A DNA stretch of 26,377 bases. It comes from a virus. The stretch spans positions 1 to 26,377 of IMG/VR virus record IMGVR_UViG_3300017971_000698; one strand, written 5' to 3'. Below, piece after piece: positions 1-6,093 of this stretch (within the stretch, counting starts at the first letter, position 1; each line of letters begins with the position of its first letter). Under the pieces are notes generated by a model. It saw nothing but the letters and a program-made list of their open reading frames with translations, did not search any database and was not told the DNA's origin. The translations under genes and the position numbers were made by a program.

Positions 1-1
1 A

Positions 2-349
2 GAGGTCTGTGAGCATGTGCGTGTCTTCACGTTTTCGAATGAGCTTGTCGAGGTTGCCCCGCGCCGCGGCTTCGCCCTGCGTGACGCCATCACTGGATCC
101 CAGCCGCACCGCGGAACCTATCTCGGTGCCGCGGTCCGCAGATGCCCGAAGCACGATCGCCTGATCGTCTTCACAGATGAGCAGTCACACGACACCGTAC
201 CCGATCCCACTGAGGCGAACTCCTACATGGTCAACGTCGCGTCCCACCAGAACGGCGTCGGCTACGGCGCATGGACACACCTCGACGGGTTCTCAGAGGC
301 GGTCATCCGCTGGCTTGTAGAGTACGAGAAGTTCGTGGAGCAGGAATGA
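2..349 (+). CDS. TROVE/Ro60-like protein, C-terminal vWA part (5' partial)
   Basis: The reading frame is open to the left edge, so only the last ~115 residues are present; the GTG at 17 is probably internal. The fragment matches the end of bacterial Ro60/TROVE proteins: RVFTFSN, then the strand VFTDEQSHDTVPDP, then NVASHQNGVGYG and WTHLDGFSEAVIRWL. In the family an N-terminal HEAT-like ring (not in the window) binds Y RNA and misfolded or decaying RNA, and the C-terminal von Willebrand A domain carries the metal site and docks partners such as PNPase. The DxSxS metal motif would lie upstream of the window. It overlaps the next gene by ATGA, so the pair is probably co-translated. Family assignment is confident; the role in a phage (RNA quality control, stress or tRNA repair) is inference. 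Confidence 0.85.
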   Translation, partial: EVCEHVRVFTFSNELVEVAPRRGFALRDAITGSQPHRGTYLGAAVRRCPKHDRLIVFTDEQSHDTVPDPTEANSYMVNVASHQNGVGYGAWTHLDGFSEAVIRWLVEYEKFVEQE

Positions 350-483
350 ACGGATCGAAGCAGCTATGGATCGGCGAGGAACTCCACAAGCTCGTGAAGA
401 TCAAGGCCGCTAAGCGCGGGATCTCCATGCGGGATCTTGTTGAGAAGGCGGTCGTGGCCTATCTCGCAGCATCCGAAGACTAG
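346..483 (+). CDS. Small ribbon-helix-helix-like protein (45 aa)
   Basis: The ATG at 346 overlaps the TROVE stop codon and has GGAGCAGGA just upstream. The 45-residue product has the pattern of a ribbon-helix-helix or Arc/CopG-like domain: a short strand (KQLWIGEELHKLVK), a first helix with basic residues (IKAAKRG), the turn ISMRDLV, and a second helix (EKAVVAYLAA). Such proteins dimerise and bind DNA, often as autoregulators or antitoxins. No toxin-like partner is visible; the only coupled gene is the TROVE gene. It could be a repressor of that operon. Family assignment is from pattern only. Confidence 0.65.
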   Translation: MNGSKQLWIGEELHKLVKIKAAKRGISMRDLVEKAVVAYLAASED

Positions 484-491
484 CGAAGAGG

Positions 492-530
492 CGGCCCTCA
501 GCGATGTCTGTTGAGGGCCGTTTGACTTTC
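492..530 (+). terminator. Hairpin terminator after the TROVE/RHH operon
   Basis: A perfect 9-bp stem (492-500 CGGCCCTCA with 512-520 TGAGGGCCG) and an 11-nt loop is followed by a T-rich stretch (TTTGACTTT). It starts nine bases after the RHH stop codon. The T tract is interrupted, so it may be only moderately efficient. It overlaps the next promoter. Confidence 0.7.
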
Positions 531-549
531 CCTGCCGCATTGTTATAAT
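522..549 (+). promoter_or_regulatory. Sigma-70-type promoter
   Basis: TTGACT at 522-527, a 16-base spacer and a perfect TATAAT at 544-549. It immediately follows the terminator stem, so the -35 box uses the terminator's T tract. Transcription would start near 556, inside or next to the ribosome binding site of the next gene, giving a very short leader. It would drive the early gene run from 570 onward. Confidence 0.75.
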
Positions 550-569
550 GGTTGTCGGAGGTGATGCAG

Positions 570-920
570 GTGGCAAACACAGCGAGAGGGAAAGTCAAGT
601 CCACGCTGGGGGAAGTAACAGCAATCAAGGCGCGAATGCTTGCCGCCGGCGAGATTGAACTCGCTGAGGATAGCGGGCGCGATGTTGTCGAGAACGCCCT
701 TTTGCTCGAATGCGAGGGATCAGATTGGCGGGTCCGCGGCGGGCGCTACTTTGTAATTCACGAAGATGACTATCTCGTCCCAGAGCTGGTCGCAGCGCTA
801 GATCGCATTATGGACTACGCCCACACAGGCGCAGCGGTTCGTGATGTGTTGACAAGCGAGCAGCCGGAGTTCATTGCAGCCAGGAAGGTCCTCGCCAAGG
901 CCCGAGGGGAGACGCCATGA
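570..920 (+). CDS. Hypothetical early protein (116 aa)
   Basis: The start is chosen as GTG at 570 because GGAGGTGAT at 557-565 is an excellent Shine-Dalgarno match at good spacing; the TTG at 552 would lie in front of it. The protein is acidic, with a mixed N-terminal helix (KARMLAAGEIELAED), a central WRVRGGRYFVIHEDDY strand pair and a C-terminal helix. It is the first gene after a strong promoter, which fits an early gene. I do not recognise the family. Confidence 0.75.
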   Translation: MANTARGKVKSTLGEVTAIKARMLAAGEIELAEDSGRDVVENALLLECEGSDWRVRGGRYFVIHEDDYLVPELVAALDRIMDYAHTGAAVRDVLTSEQPEFIAARKVLAKARGETP

Positions 921-1141
921 TAGGTGCGATGGAACGTGCGATCCAGCGGTGGTTGGAACATCGACGGAGACTGTTTCGGGATCCGTTTTACGCTTGGTGG
1001 ATGAATCCGATCACGTGCCGTGATGGCGAATGGAAAATCGTTCACTTGAGGCCAGAAGATTTCGACGCAATCACGGTAGGGACGATCGACGCTTCATCAA
1101 TACAAGTAGCGAGCCTGGTAGAAGAAGGCGATCCATCATGA
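917..1141 (+). CDS. Hypothetical protein (74 aa)
   Basis: The start codon overlaps the previous stop (ATGA), suggesting coupled translation. The product begins with a basic, tryptophan-containing amphipathic helix (MERAIQRWLEHRRRLFRD) followed by an acidic second half. There are no metal-binding or membrane motifs. Unrecognised. Confidence 0.7.
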   Translation: MIGAMERAIQRWLEHRRRLFRDPFYAWWMNPITCRDGEWKIVHLRPEDFDAITVGTIDASSIQVASLVEEGDPS

Positions 1142-1368
1142 AAACAGGCGCTGTTTCTCTCGTCGCCGAGGTCCTCGCCGGCGCGGAGTGGATCAAAGTC
1201 CGCGCCTGTTGCTGTCAGATGAAGGCCGCGCTGACGATCGCGGAGACGGGCCGGACGACGGTCCGGATCGACGAGGACGGCTACGTGCTAGCGTCTGCGC
1301 CGCACTTGCCGGCGCTTGAGTTCTGCCCTTGGTGTGGGCGTGCGTTGGTCGTGGAGGAGGTAGCGTGA
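1138..1368 (+). CDS. Small CxxC protein (76 aa)
   Basis: The ATG at 1138 overlaps the upstream stop as ATGA; longer in-frame starts would overlap the upstream gene. The protein holds a cysteine cluster (RACCCQM, near residue 25) and a C-terminal FCPWCGRAL knuckle, together able to bind one zinc ion. The ending CPWCGRxL resembles the closing knuckle of many small phage zinc ribbons. Function unknown; nucleic-acid or protein binding is the usual guess for this class. Confidence 0.75.
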   Translation: MKTGAVSLVAEVLAGAEWIKVRACCCQMKAALTIAETGRTTVRIDEDGYVLASAPHLPALEFCPWCGRALVVEEVA

Positions 1369-1541
1369 TGTCTGGCAGTCCTGGATTTCATTGCACGGCA
1401 TGCGGCGCGGAATGGGGTCAAGCCGGCTATGGCGATGCGTGCTCGAAGGAGGCGCTGTTCGACGACCAGGTTGTCGGCCTGATCGAAGACGGCCACTGCC
1501 CTGCGTGCGGGGAGAGCGGCGTGGTCGAGGAGGTGGAGTGA
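1368..1541 (+). CDS. Small double-CxxC zinc-ribbon protein (57 aa)
   Basis: GTG 1365 or ATG 1368 are both possible; TGATG overlap with the preceding gene favours ATG 1368. Two knuckles are visible, CTACGAEW near residue 9 and CPACGESG near residue 43, the layout of a single rubredoxin-like zinc ribbon. It ends exactly where the next ATG begins. Likely a nucleic-acid-binding or adaptor miniprotein; specific role unknown. Confidence 0.72.
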   Translation: MSGSPGFHCTACGAEWGQAGYGDACSKEALFDDQVVGLIEDGHCPACGESGVVEEVE

Positions 1542-1891
1542 TGCTTCTCTGTTACGACCTCTCTATGCCAGGGCGCAACTCGTGGAACGGCAAATGGACA
1601 GGGGAAGGGCGTCCATACCTAATCGTGCGCAGCTATCGCGGCAAAGCCCGCGAAGAATCGATGCGCGCTGTCTTGGAAAACCAGCCCTATTTCTACCGCT
1701 GGGACGATGGATGGTGTGCGCGCGTGGGCGTACGCCTTATAGATGGCCGAGAGGCCGCACGCTTGAGGCGCAAGAGCGCGGGATTCGCAGCGTACGACTG
1801 GATGGTCGACTCGCTTGAACAGCGTGGCTATATCACTACCCGCCCCGCGAGCAAAGGAGCGATGATCACATGGCGAAGATGCCGCGGGTAG
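1541..1891 (+). CDS. Hypothetical protein (116 aa)
   Basis: Start ATG 1541 overlaps the stop of the zinc-ribbon gene and is preceded by GAGGAGGTGGAG. The protein is tryptophan- and arginine-rich (NSWNGKWTGEGRPYLIVRSYRG, YRWDDGWCARVGVRL) and ends in a basic tail. It looks like a single small alpha/beta domain; the opening LCYDLSMPG and the aromatic core are clear but do not match a family I can name. It overlaps the next gene by 22 bases. Confidence 0.68.
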   Translation: MLLCYDLSMPGRNSWNGKWTGEGRPYLIVRSYRGKAREESMRAVLENQPYFYRWDDGWCARVGVRLIDGREAARLRRKSAGFAAYDWMVDSLEQRGYITTRPASKGAMITWRRCRG

Positions 1892-2127
1892 AGCGGGACA
1901 TCCCGGTCCCGAAGAAGCTCCACGACGGCGGCTCGGGCCGCAAGGCGAAGTATCCGTGGGAGCGGCTGGCGATCGGCGAGTCGTTCCTCGTCGAGGGCGG
2001 CAAGCGGGCCTCCGTGCGGTCGAACGCTGCCAATTGGGAACGCAAGCTATCGATCGCCCGTGGTGCTGAGGTGAGATTCACGGTGATGCCCGTCGAGGGC
2101 GGCGTCCGCGTGTGGCGGGTGGAGTGA
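1870..2127 (+). CDS. Small phage protein, KYPW-x-GESF family (DUF7303-like, 85 aa)
   Basis: The AGCAAAGGAGCGATGATCAC leader lies just upstream of ATG 1870. The protein has the family signature seen in many phage genomes: a basic N-terminus, KYPWERLAIGESFLVEGG near residues 28-45, SNAANWERK, and a final strand GGVRVWRVE. This corresponds to a small beta-rich domain, resembling DUF7303. Function is not established; its basic, repeat-strand nature would fit nucleic-acid binding. The family label is from memory of the pattern. Confidence 0.75.
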   Translation: MAKMPRVERDIPVPKKLHDGGSGRKAKYPWERLAIGESFLVEGGKRASVRSNAANWERKLSIARGAEVRFTVMPVEGGVRVWRVE

Positions 2128-2139
2128 AAGGAGGATGCA

Positions 2140-2373
2140 TTGATCGAGAACTATGCAGGTTGGTCGATCGTCGAAGCGTTCGGGATCCCTGTTCGGGTCT
2201 TCGGTGCCCAGGTCTATCACCATGCTGGGCGTGACGAGTACGCAATCGAACGCGACCACGAATGCCTTATGCATCCGAACGCGACTGAGGCATCGGTGTT
2301 GGAGCACATCCTCAAGCTCCAGCGTGAGCACGAGAGGATGGTAGGAGCGGCACAGAAAGGAGGCACGCGGTGA
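2140..2373 (+). CDS. Hypothetical protein (77 aa)
   Basis: The start is TTG 2140, set by AAAGGAGG at 2127-2134. No ATG is available in frame near this site. The product carries a central histidine/aspartate-rich segment (VYHHAGRDEYAIERDHECLMH) and a C-terminal charged helix (EHILKLQREHERM). Not recognised. It overlaps the next gene by GTGA. Confidence 0.65.
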   Translation: MIENYAGWSIVEAFGIPVRVFGAQVYHHAGRDEYAIERDHECLMHPNATEASVLEHILKLQREHERMVGAAQKGGTR

Positions 2374-2549
2374 AACAGTATCGGACAACGGAGTGGACTA
2401 GCGATGCGGAAATCAAGGAGCTTCTTGAAAGCATCGGCGAAATCAACCTTGTCATCGCGGATGGCGGCGTGACGCAGTTCGTTTGGAAGGTCGGCGACAA
2501 GATGTACTTGGTCAACTCGACCGCATTCAAGGACATCGTTGAAGCATGA
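2370..2549 (+). CDS. Hypothetical short protein (59 aa)
   Basis: GTG 2370 overlaps the upstream stop (GTGA) and has AGAAAGGAGG at 2354-2363. The 59-residue product begins VKQYRTTEWTSDAEIKELL and has an alternating strand pattern (INLVIADGG, QFVWKVGDKMYLV), consistent with a small alpha/beta fold. The stop overlaps the next ATG by ATGA. The tight coupling on both sides and strong ribosome binding site support a real gene. Function unknown. Confidence 0.62.
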   Translation: MKQYRTTEWTSDAEIKELLESIGEINLVIADGGVTQFVWKVGDKMYLVNSTAFKDIVEA

Positions 2550-2842
2550 ACTACGTTGCCCCGTCGATTGAGACAATCCGCAAGTACGGTCTTGAGAGCC
2601 ATGTGCGGCGCGCGCTTGGCCTGATCCATGCGGTCAGGGAGCTCGGCGAAAACAGGTGGAGCGTGAACGGTCACGTCGTTGTCTGGGATGGTGTGGGCTG
2701 GCTATGTGATTGCACAGACTACGCGCTCAAGGGGCCGAGTCATGGCTACTACTGCAAGCATCCGCTGGCGGTGTGTCTGAGGAGTGAGGCGTATCGGTGG
2801 CGGGTTATCGAGGCGATTGAAGGAGGCATGAATGACCGGTGA
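2546..2842 (+). CDS. SWIM-like zinc-finger protein (98 aa)
   Basis: Residues ~53-77 read WLCDCTDYALKGPSHGYYCKHPLAV, preserving the CxCx(n)CxH arrangement of SWIM zinc fingers, which bind DNA or proteins (known in MuDR transposases, SWI2/SNF2 helicases and archaeal and phage miniproteins). The N-terminal 50 residues form a helix followed by strands (WSVNGHVVVWDG) leading into the finger. It is directly upstream of the recombinase-like ATPase, and SWIM domains elsewhere partner recombination proteins; a link to the ATPase is inference. ATG overlaps the previous stop. Confidence 0.75.
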   Translation: MNYVAPSIETIRKYGLESHVRRALGLIHAVRELGENRWSVNGHVVVWDGVGWLCDCTDYALKGPSHGYYCKHPLAVCLRSEAYRWRVIEAIEGGMNDR

Positions 2843-4034
2843 AGCGATCAAGACGAAGCTTTTCACCCCGGCGTTGAACCGACTCGCCTACGCGAAGGTC
2901 GCGTTCTACGGATCGCAGGGCGCGGGCAAGACGGGTACGGCAATGCGCGTCGCGATCGGGCTGTCGAAGCTCGCCGGTGGGGAGGACGGGCCGCGCCCAA
3001 TCTTTTTCGTTGACACGGAGACGGGCTCGGACTTCTTCGTCGACAAGCAGGCGGAGAACGCGGTCCGAACGGACCTGACCGACGGCGCGGAGATCCCGCT
3101 CTACCAGCTCAAGACGCGGGCGTTCCGGCAACTGCAAAAGGCAATCGAGGAAGCCGAGGCGAACGGCGCCATCCTCGTGATCGATTCCGTCAGCCACTTC
3201 TGGGATGAGCTGATCGCGGCGTACATGAAGCGGATGCACCGCAAGATTATGAAGTTCCAGGACTGGCAGCCGGTCAAGCACGATTGGCGGGAGATGTTCG
3301 CAACGCCGTTCGTCAACTCGAAGTGTCACATCGTAAGCTGCGGGCGACTCCAGCAGCTCTTCGAGGACATGTTCGACGAGGAGGGCAATCGGGACATCGT
3401 GCAGGTCGGTAGCCGGATGCGCGCCGAGAAGGAGTTCGGCTACGAGGCCAGCCTGGAGGTAGAGATGGAGTCGATGCGGGTCGGCGTCGACGAGCTCCGG
3501 GCTGCGAAGGACAAGAAGGAACGCGCGGGCCTGTCGATCCGCTCGGACATGATGATCCAGGCGACGGTACTGAAGGATCGGTCGGAGATGCTGAACGGGC
3601 AGGTTTTCCAGTTCCCGACGTTCGAGGACTTCCTCCCGCACGTCCAGTGGCTGAACCTCGGCGGCGAGCATCTCGGCGTCGATGCGACCACGAGTGAAGC
3701 GCTGTTCTCGACGGGCAATAGCCACGCGCAGCGCAAGCGCAAGAAGGAGATCGCGCTCGACGAGTTGAAGGAAGAGTTCTCGCGTGCTTTCCCTGGCCGC
3801 GACAAGGAGACGAACATCCTCAAGAGCGACGTCGCGAACGAGATCTTCGGCACGCGCTCTTGGGAGGCCGTGCAGGACATGAAGTTGGAGGAAATCGTAG
3901 ACGGCCTCACTGTCTTTCGTCGCGCGATCGAGGAGATCCAGACAACGGAGCAGCCCGACGTGGCGGACATCGTGAGTCGAGCGAAGGACGAGGTGAAAGC
4001 CGAGCGAGAGATGGCGAGCACAGTGGTAGAGTAG
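2832..4034 (+). CDS. RecA-like AAA_24 / Sak4-like ATPase (400 aa)
   Basis: Walker A GSQGAGKT lies at residues 27-34, the DTETGS loop at 61-66 and Walker B ILVIDS at 114-119, followed by SHFWDE. This is the phage nucleotide-binding protein group (AAA_24) related to Sak4, RecA-core single-strand annealing ATPases that work with a phage SSB in recombination. The C-terminal 150 residues are charged and may bind partners; Sak4 itself is shorter, so this is an extended form. ATG 2832 has AAGGAGG upstream and overlaps the SWIM gene by 11 bases. The neighbouring nuclease and Cas7-like genes suggest a recombination block. ATPase is confident; annealase role is inferred. Confidence 0.85.
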   Translation: MTGEAIKTKLFTPALNRLAYAKVAFYGSQGAGKTGTAMRVAIGLSKLAGGEDGPRPIFFVDTETGSDFFVDKQAENAVRTDLTDGAEIPLYQLKTRAFRQLQKAIEEAEANGAILVIDSVSHFWDELIAAYMKRMHRKIMKFQDWQPVKHDWREMFATPFVNSKCHIVSCGRLQQLFEDMFDEEGNRDIVQVGSRMRAEKEFGYEASLEVEMESMRVGVDELRAAKDKKERAGLSIRSDMMIQATVLKDRSEMLNGQVFQFPTFEDFLPHVQWLNLGGEHLGVDATTSEALFSTGNSHAQRKRKKEIALDELKEEFSRAFPGRDKETNILKSDVANEIFGTRSWEAVQDMKLEEIVDGLTVFRRAIEEIQTTEQPDVADIVSRAKDEVKAEREMASTVVE

Positions 4035-4035
4035 C

Positions 4036-4064
4036 TTGCACGACCTACTCTTACGATATATACT
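4036..4064 (+). promoter_or_regulatory. Candidate promoter for the GIY-YIG / Cas7-like genes
   Basis: TTGCAC at 4036-4041, a 17-base spacer and TATACT at 4059-4064 lie directly after the ATPase stop codon. The -10 box is near consensus and the -35 is weak. A start near 4071 would place the whole periodic repeat at 4095-4192 in the 5' leader of the GIY-YIG mRNA. Confidence 0.5.
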
Positions 4065-4094
4065 TGTGCTGTTGTACCGTGGAAGGGCGTGTTG

Positions 4095-4192
4095 GGCTAA
4101 GGCATAGCCGGGCAAGTCAAGGCGAGGACGATGCGCTGAGGACGGGTGACGCATGGTGCGGCGATGCGAGGCGCGGTGTGGCAAGGCAAGCT
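4095..4192 (+). repeat. Degenerate pentameric repeat, copy A (NGGYN, 5-bp period)
   Basis: GG or GC steps recur every five bases. In one phase they fall at 4101, 4106, 4111, 4116, 4121 and 4126; in a second at 4155, 4160, 4165, 4170, 4175, 4180, 4185 and 4190 (units such as AGGCG, CGGTG, TGGCA, AGGCA). The stretch is non-coding, strand-biased for purines and G-rich, and lies between a candidate promoter and the GIY-YIG start. The period of five excludes a codon explanation. Function unknown. Confidence 0.72.
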
Positions 4193-4216
4193 TCACGGAC
4201 GGGAGAAGGAGGCACG

Positions 4217-4588
4217 ATGCACCCACTACGGACACCTATCGGAATCGATGAGGGTTCCGACGGTGCAGTTACCATCTCGGGGACAATCCCACGGCTTGCC
4301 TCATGGGAGCGGATCTCGTTCCGGGACATCGAACAGCTGCCACGTGCGCCAGGCTGTTACGCTCTGTACCGCGCGGGAGAGCTGATCTATCTAGGAGAGT
4401 CAGACAACATCCAAGAGCGGCTGCGGGGCCACAGGAAGCACTTCGATGAAGCGCGCTGGTTGCGCGTTGACGGCTTCCAGCGCGTGCTGATTGAGAAGGC
4501 GCTGATCTGGCGCTTCATGCCGGCAGAGAACAAGGAGATGAGCCGGCACGATTGGCGGATGAGGATAAAAGAGGAGGTGATGTGTTAG
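4217..4588 (+). CDS. GIY-YIG nuclease domain protein (123 aa)
   Basis: Start ATG 4217 follows GAGAAGGAGG. The full GIY-YIG signature is present: G46-C47-Y48 (GIY), Y58-L59-G60-E61 (YIG), R68 in IQERLRGHR, catalytic-position E93 in LIEKALIWRF, and N105. It is a stand-alone minimal domain with ~40 extra residues at the N-terminus and no DNA-binding finger at the C-terminus. GIY-YIG enzymes cut DNA and occur as homing endonucleases, repair nucleases (UvrC, Slx1) and restriction enzymes. The gene is flanked on both sides by pentameric repeats, and could be a repair/recombination nuclease or a small mobile gene. Confidence 0.8.
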   Translation: MHPLRTPIGIDEGSDGAVTISGTIPRLASWERISFRDIEQLPRAPGCYALYRAGELIYLGESDNIQERLRGHRKHFDEARWLRVDGFQRVLIEKALIWRFMPAENKEMSRHDWRMRIKEEVMC

Positions 4589-4760
4589 GCCAACGGGGAA
4601 TGGTTTGGCGCGGTCCGGCGGGTCCTGGGCAGGTCGGTGTATGGTAGAGCGAGGCAGGATCCGGCAGAGCATGGCCTGGCAAGGCAAGGACAACCGGGCG
4701 TGATTAGGCTAGGTTCGGCTTGTCCAGATAGGGCAAGGTACGGCAAGGTAGAGTGAGGAG
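4586..4760 (+). repeat. Degenerate pentameric repeat, copy B (NGGYN, 5-bp period)
   Basis: This fills the 177-base gap between the GIY-YIG and Cas7-like genes. GG pairs fall in register at 4602, 4607, 4612, 4617, 4627, 4632; then 4643, 4653, 4663, 4673, 4678, 4683, 4688; then 4707, 4712, 4717, 4732, 4737, 4742, 4747 and 4757. The last units read AGGCT AGGTT CGGCT and later AGGTA CGGCA AGGTA. Units are not identical but the five-base register persists with two phase shifts. The end of the array runs into the AGTGAGGAG ribosome binding site of the next gene. Confidence 0.78.
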
Positions 4761-4765
4761 AAATC

Positions 4766-5392
4766 ATGAGGAAGTTTAGCGTAACGATCCAAGGAATGGC
4801 TCCGGGGCTTTTGCAGCACCGGTACGACCCGACTCCACAGATGTCAGGCGCGAAGGTGGCATCGGCCCCGAAGTTCAGTCTCTCCGAGTGGAGAAACGCC
4901 GTCTATGCTACTGAAGACGGCAAGGTCTATCAACCTGCCGTCCATCTTGAGCAAGCGATCAGCATCGCCGCGAAGACGGAACGGATGAAGGGACAGAAGA
5001 CGTGGATGGACTGGGTTCGTGGGAACCTTCTCATCACGCCTGATGAGATTCCACACGGCGTCGACATGTCGAGCCTCGAAAAGGCGGAGAGCGCTCCGCA
5101 GCAACCGCTCGGGAACGCGTTGGTCTACCGCAACGGACAAGCGGCCTTGCACGTCGCGCGAGCAATCGTCGGCAAGGCTGCGGTCCCGAGGGTCCGCGTC
5201 TTGCTGTTCCCTTGGTCTCTGTCGTTCACGATTCACACACGCGATGTGCCTTTCGAGATGCCGGCAGATGTCTTGGAGCGGATCATCACGAACGCCGGGA
5301 TCTTCCCGGGCATCGGGGACTACAGGCCGCAGTGCAAGGGCAAGCACGGCACTTTCGAGCTCGTTGAGATGGCAGAGGAAGCAGTAGCATGA
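4766..5392 (+). CDS. RAMP/Cas7-like phage protein (208 aa)
   Basis: Start ATG 4766 follows GAGTGAGGAG. The opening strand VTIQGMAPGLLQHR, the segment WRNAVYATEDGKVYQPAVHLEQAI, the core FPWSLSFTIHTRDVPFEMP, and the C-terminal glycine-rich loop GIFPGIGDYRPQCKGKHGTF (the tail of the fold) recall a family common beside AAA_24 ATPases in phages. The Gly-rich GxGxxRxxxxGxF loop and ferredoxin-like strand order resemble RAMP/Cas7 proteins, which coat RNA or ssDNA. A direct role, such as binding ssDNA with the Sak4-like ATPase, is inference. Its leader is the pentameric repeat B. Confidence 0.7.
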   Translation: MRKFSVTIQGMAPGLLQHRYDPTPQMSGAKVASAPKFSLSEWRNAVYATEDGKVYQPAVHLEQAISIAAKTERMKGQKTWMDWVRGNLLITPDEIPHGVDMSSLEKAESAPQQPLGNALVYRNGQAALHVARAIVGKAAVPRVRVLLFPWSLSFTIHTRDVPFEMPADVLERIITNAGIFPGIGDYRPQCKGKHGTFELVEMAEEAVA

Positions 5393-5422
5393 CATCTGTA
5401 CAGCATCGAAAGGAGGCAACAC

Positions 5423-5788
5423 GTGAAGATTCACATCGATAGCGGGGCGCGGGAGATCGTCTTCCCGCTCACAGGCGAAGCGGGGCCTTTGCTGGCCGCG
5501 ATGGATCAGGTCGTTCTCTGCAAGCGGCAGTACAAGGACGGACTCCCGAAGTTCGTCCCAGATCCAGAGGCATCTTTGACCATCGAGTCCATCCCGGATT
5601 CTGACGTGGCCGAGACGCCAGAGATCGACCCGGCGCTTGTTTCTGTCGCACAACAAGTCGAGGTCGAGAAGGATCGCTGGCTCAAGGAGTACCGGCGGGC
5701 GAACGATTTGGAGAAGGAGTTGAAGGAACTCAAGGCGAAAGTCGCGGAGTTCACGTCCGCCCAAGAAGCAGAGGAGGCGGTAGCATGA
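5423..5788 (+). CDS. Hypothetical protein with C-terminal coiled coil (121 aa)
   Basis: GTG 5423 is preceded by AAAGGAGG at 5409-5416. Residues 1-60 form a small beta-rich domain (KIHIDSGAREIVFPLTGE); residues ~75-115 are a charged coiled coil (EVEKDRWLKEYRRANDLEKE and LKELKAKVAEF). The tail is alanine/glutamate rich. It follows the Cas7-like gene by 30 bases and probably belongs to the same transcript. Family not recognised. Confidence 0.72.
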   Translation: MKIHIDSGAREIVFPLTGEAGPLLAAMDQVVLCKRQYKDGLPKFVPDPEASLTIESIPDSDVAETPEIDPALVSVAQQVEVEKDRWLKEYRRANDLEKELKELKAKVAEFTSAQEAEEAVA

Positions 5789-6093
5789 CACGGGGCGAGT
5801 TCATTGCAACGTGCCATTCGTTGCATGAGGCATGGACTGTTTTGTACTCGGATGGTGCCGTGATTGGTCTCATGGCCCACGATTCCTGGCTTGAAGTGCA
5901 GGTCCAATGGTCGGATCTGGTAGGGCTTGTGGCAGAGACGCCCGTGCAACTTTCCTTCCGGTATGATCGCCAATACCCCTGGGAAGCGGCCACGATGTTG
6001 GGGCAAGTACGCGTGTGTGCTTTGCTGACGACGGCGCAGAAGAAGGCAGCCGAGCAAGACGGGCTTGCCGTTGCGGGAGAAGTGATCGCGTGA
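5785..6093 (+). CDS. Hypothetical protein (102 aa)
   Basis: ATG 5785 overlaps the preceding stop (ATGA). The protein looks like a single soluble alpha/beta domain (GEFIATCHSLHEAWTVLYSD, WLEVQVQWSDLVGL, VQLSFRYDRQYPWEAATMLG) with a charged helix at the end. Not recognised. It ends in a TGATG that could start the next reading frame. Confidence 0.7.
   Translation: MTRGEFIATCHSLHEAWTVLYSDGAVIGLMAHDSWLEVQVQWSDLVGLVAETPVQLSFRYDRQYPWEAATMLGQVRVCALLTTAQKKAAEQDGLAVAGEVIA

Noticed and set aside
2805-4235. Long open frame on the minus strand opposite the ATPase gene
   Set aside because: It is antisense to a clear ATPase with Walker motifs, is unusually Leu/Arg/Val/Asp-rich as expected for the reverse of GC-rich coding DNA, and no ribosome binding site supports it.
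4095-4760. Pentameric repeats as a CRISPR array
   Set aside because: There are no 25-40 base identical repeats with equal spacers; the period is five bases.
4844-5791. Long minus-strand frame opposite the Cas7-like and next genes
   Set aside because: It spans two well-supported plus-strand genes and their gap and has a shadow-like Leu/Arg composition.
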